From JBAXTE01 sp964653595 (GTDB lineage Bacteria > Bacteroidota > Bacteroidia > Bacteroidales > WCHB1-69): a stretch of DNA of 6,658 nt. Positions 6,657 to 6,658 of this stretch are shown in pieces. The notes below the pieces were generated by a model. The model did no database searches and had not been told where the DNA came from. It worked only from the letters and a program-made list of their open reading frames with translations. How positions within the stretch are numbered: the stretch's first letter is position 1; the number at the start of each line of letters is the position of its first letter. The translations under genes were made by a program, and so were the position numbers. Location: NCBI GenBank assembly GCA_964653595.1, contig CAZZHH010000099.1, positions 1 to 6,658 on the forward strand. Direction: 5' to 3'.

Positions 6657-6658
6657 CA

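Overview
This is AT-rich DNA from a member of the Bacteroidetes (Bacteroidota). Three things point there: the promoters follow the phylum's own TTTG / TAnnTTTG consensus rather than TTGACA / TATAAT; Shine-Dalgarno signals are mostly absent; and there is a two-anchor BatA-type membrane protein with an N-terminus characteristic of this phylum. I cannot place it below phylum from the sequence. The window looks chromosomal and mostly housekeeping. I see no transposase, integrase, phage gene, CRISPR array, tRNA or rRNA body.

Layout. Positions 1-201 hold no gene. Positions 202-3583 carry four minus-strand genes, transcribed right to left: an M16 zinc peptidase, a metal-dependent O-methyltransferase, trmD (tRNA m1G37 methyltransferase) and a pentapeptide-repeat protein. 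The methyltransferase and trmD are 8 bp apart and almost certainly co-transcribed. The peptidase is 62 bp upstream of the methyltransferase with no convincing promoter between. A 147-bp gap follows trmD and contains two perfect hairpins in tandem plus a half copy (824-909). These form a small palindromic repeat cluster that may shape the 3' end of the trmD transcript.

At 3584-3733 is a divergent intergenic region. The peptidase is read leftward and a 680-residue two-anchor/vWA-like membrane protein rightward (3734-5776). Each has an exact TAnnTTTG -7 element about 20 bp from its ATG. These elements show that the longer upstream reading-frame extensions are not used. The membrane-protein gene converges, with 23 bp between stop codons, on a small secreted beta-barrel-like protein (5800-6363, minus).

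The right end (6364-6658) has no gene. It holds two strong tandem plus-strand promoters, each with an exact TTTG, a 19-bp spacer and an exact TAnnTTTG, with a boxA-like sequence between them. This arrangement fits the leader of a highly expressed transcript, most likely an rRNA operon beginning just outside the window. That is an inference, because the body of the operon is not visible.

Functionally the genes do not form one pathway. TrmD maintains the reading frame in translation, the peptidase and methyltransferase are general enzymes, and the BatA-like and barrel proteins belong to the envelope. I found no clear new defence or mobile system. The observations most worth checking are the hairpin cluster and the tandem promoters.
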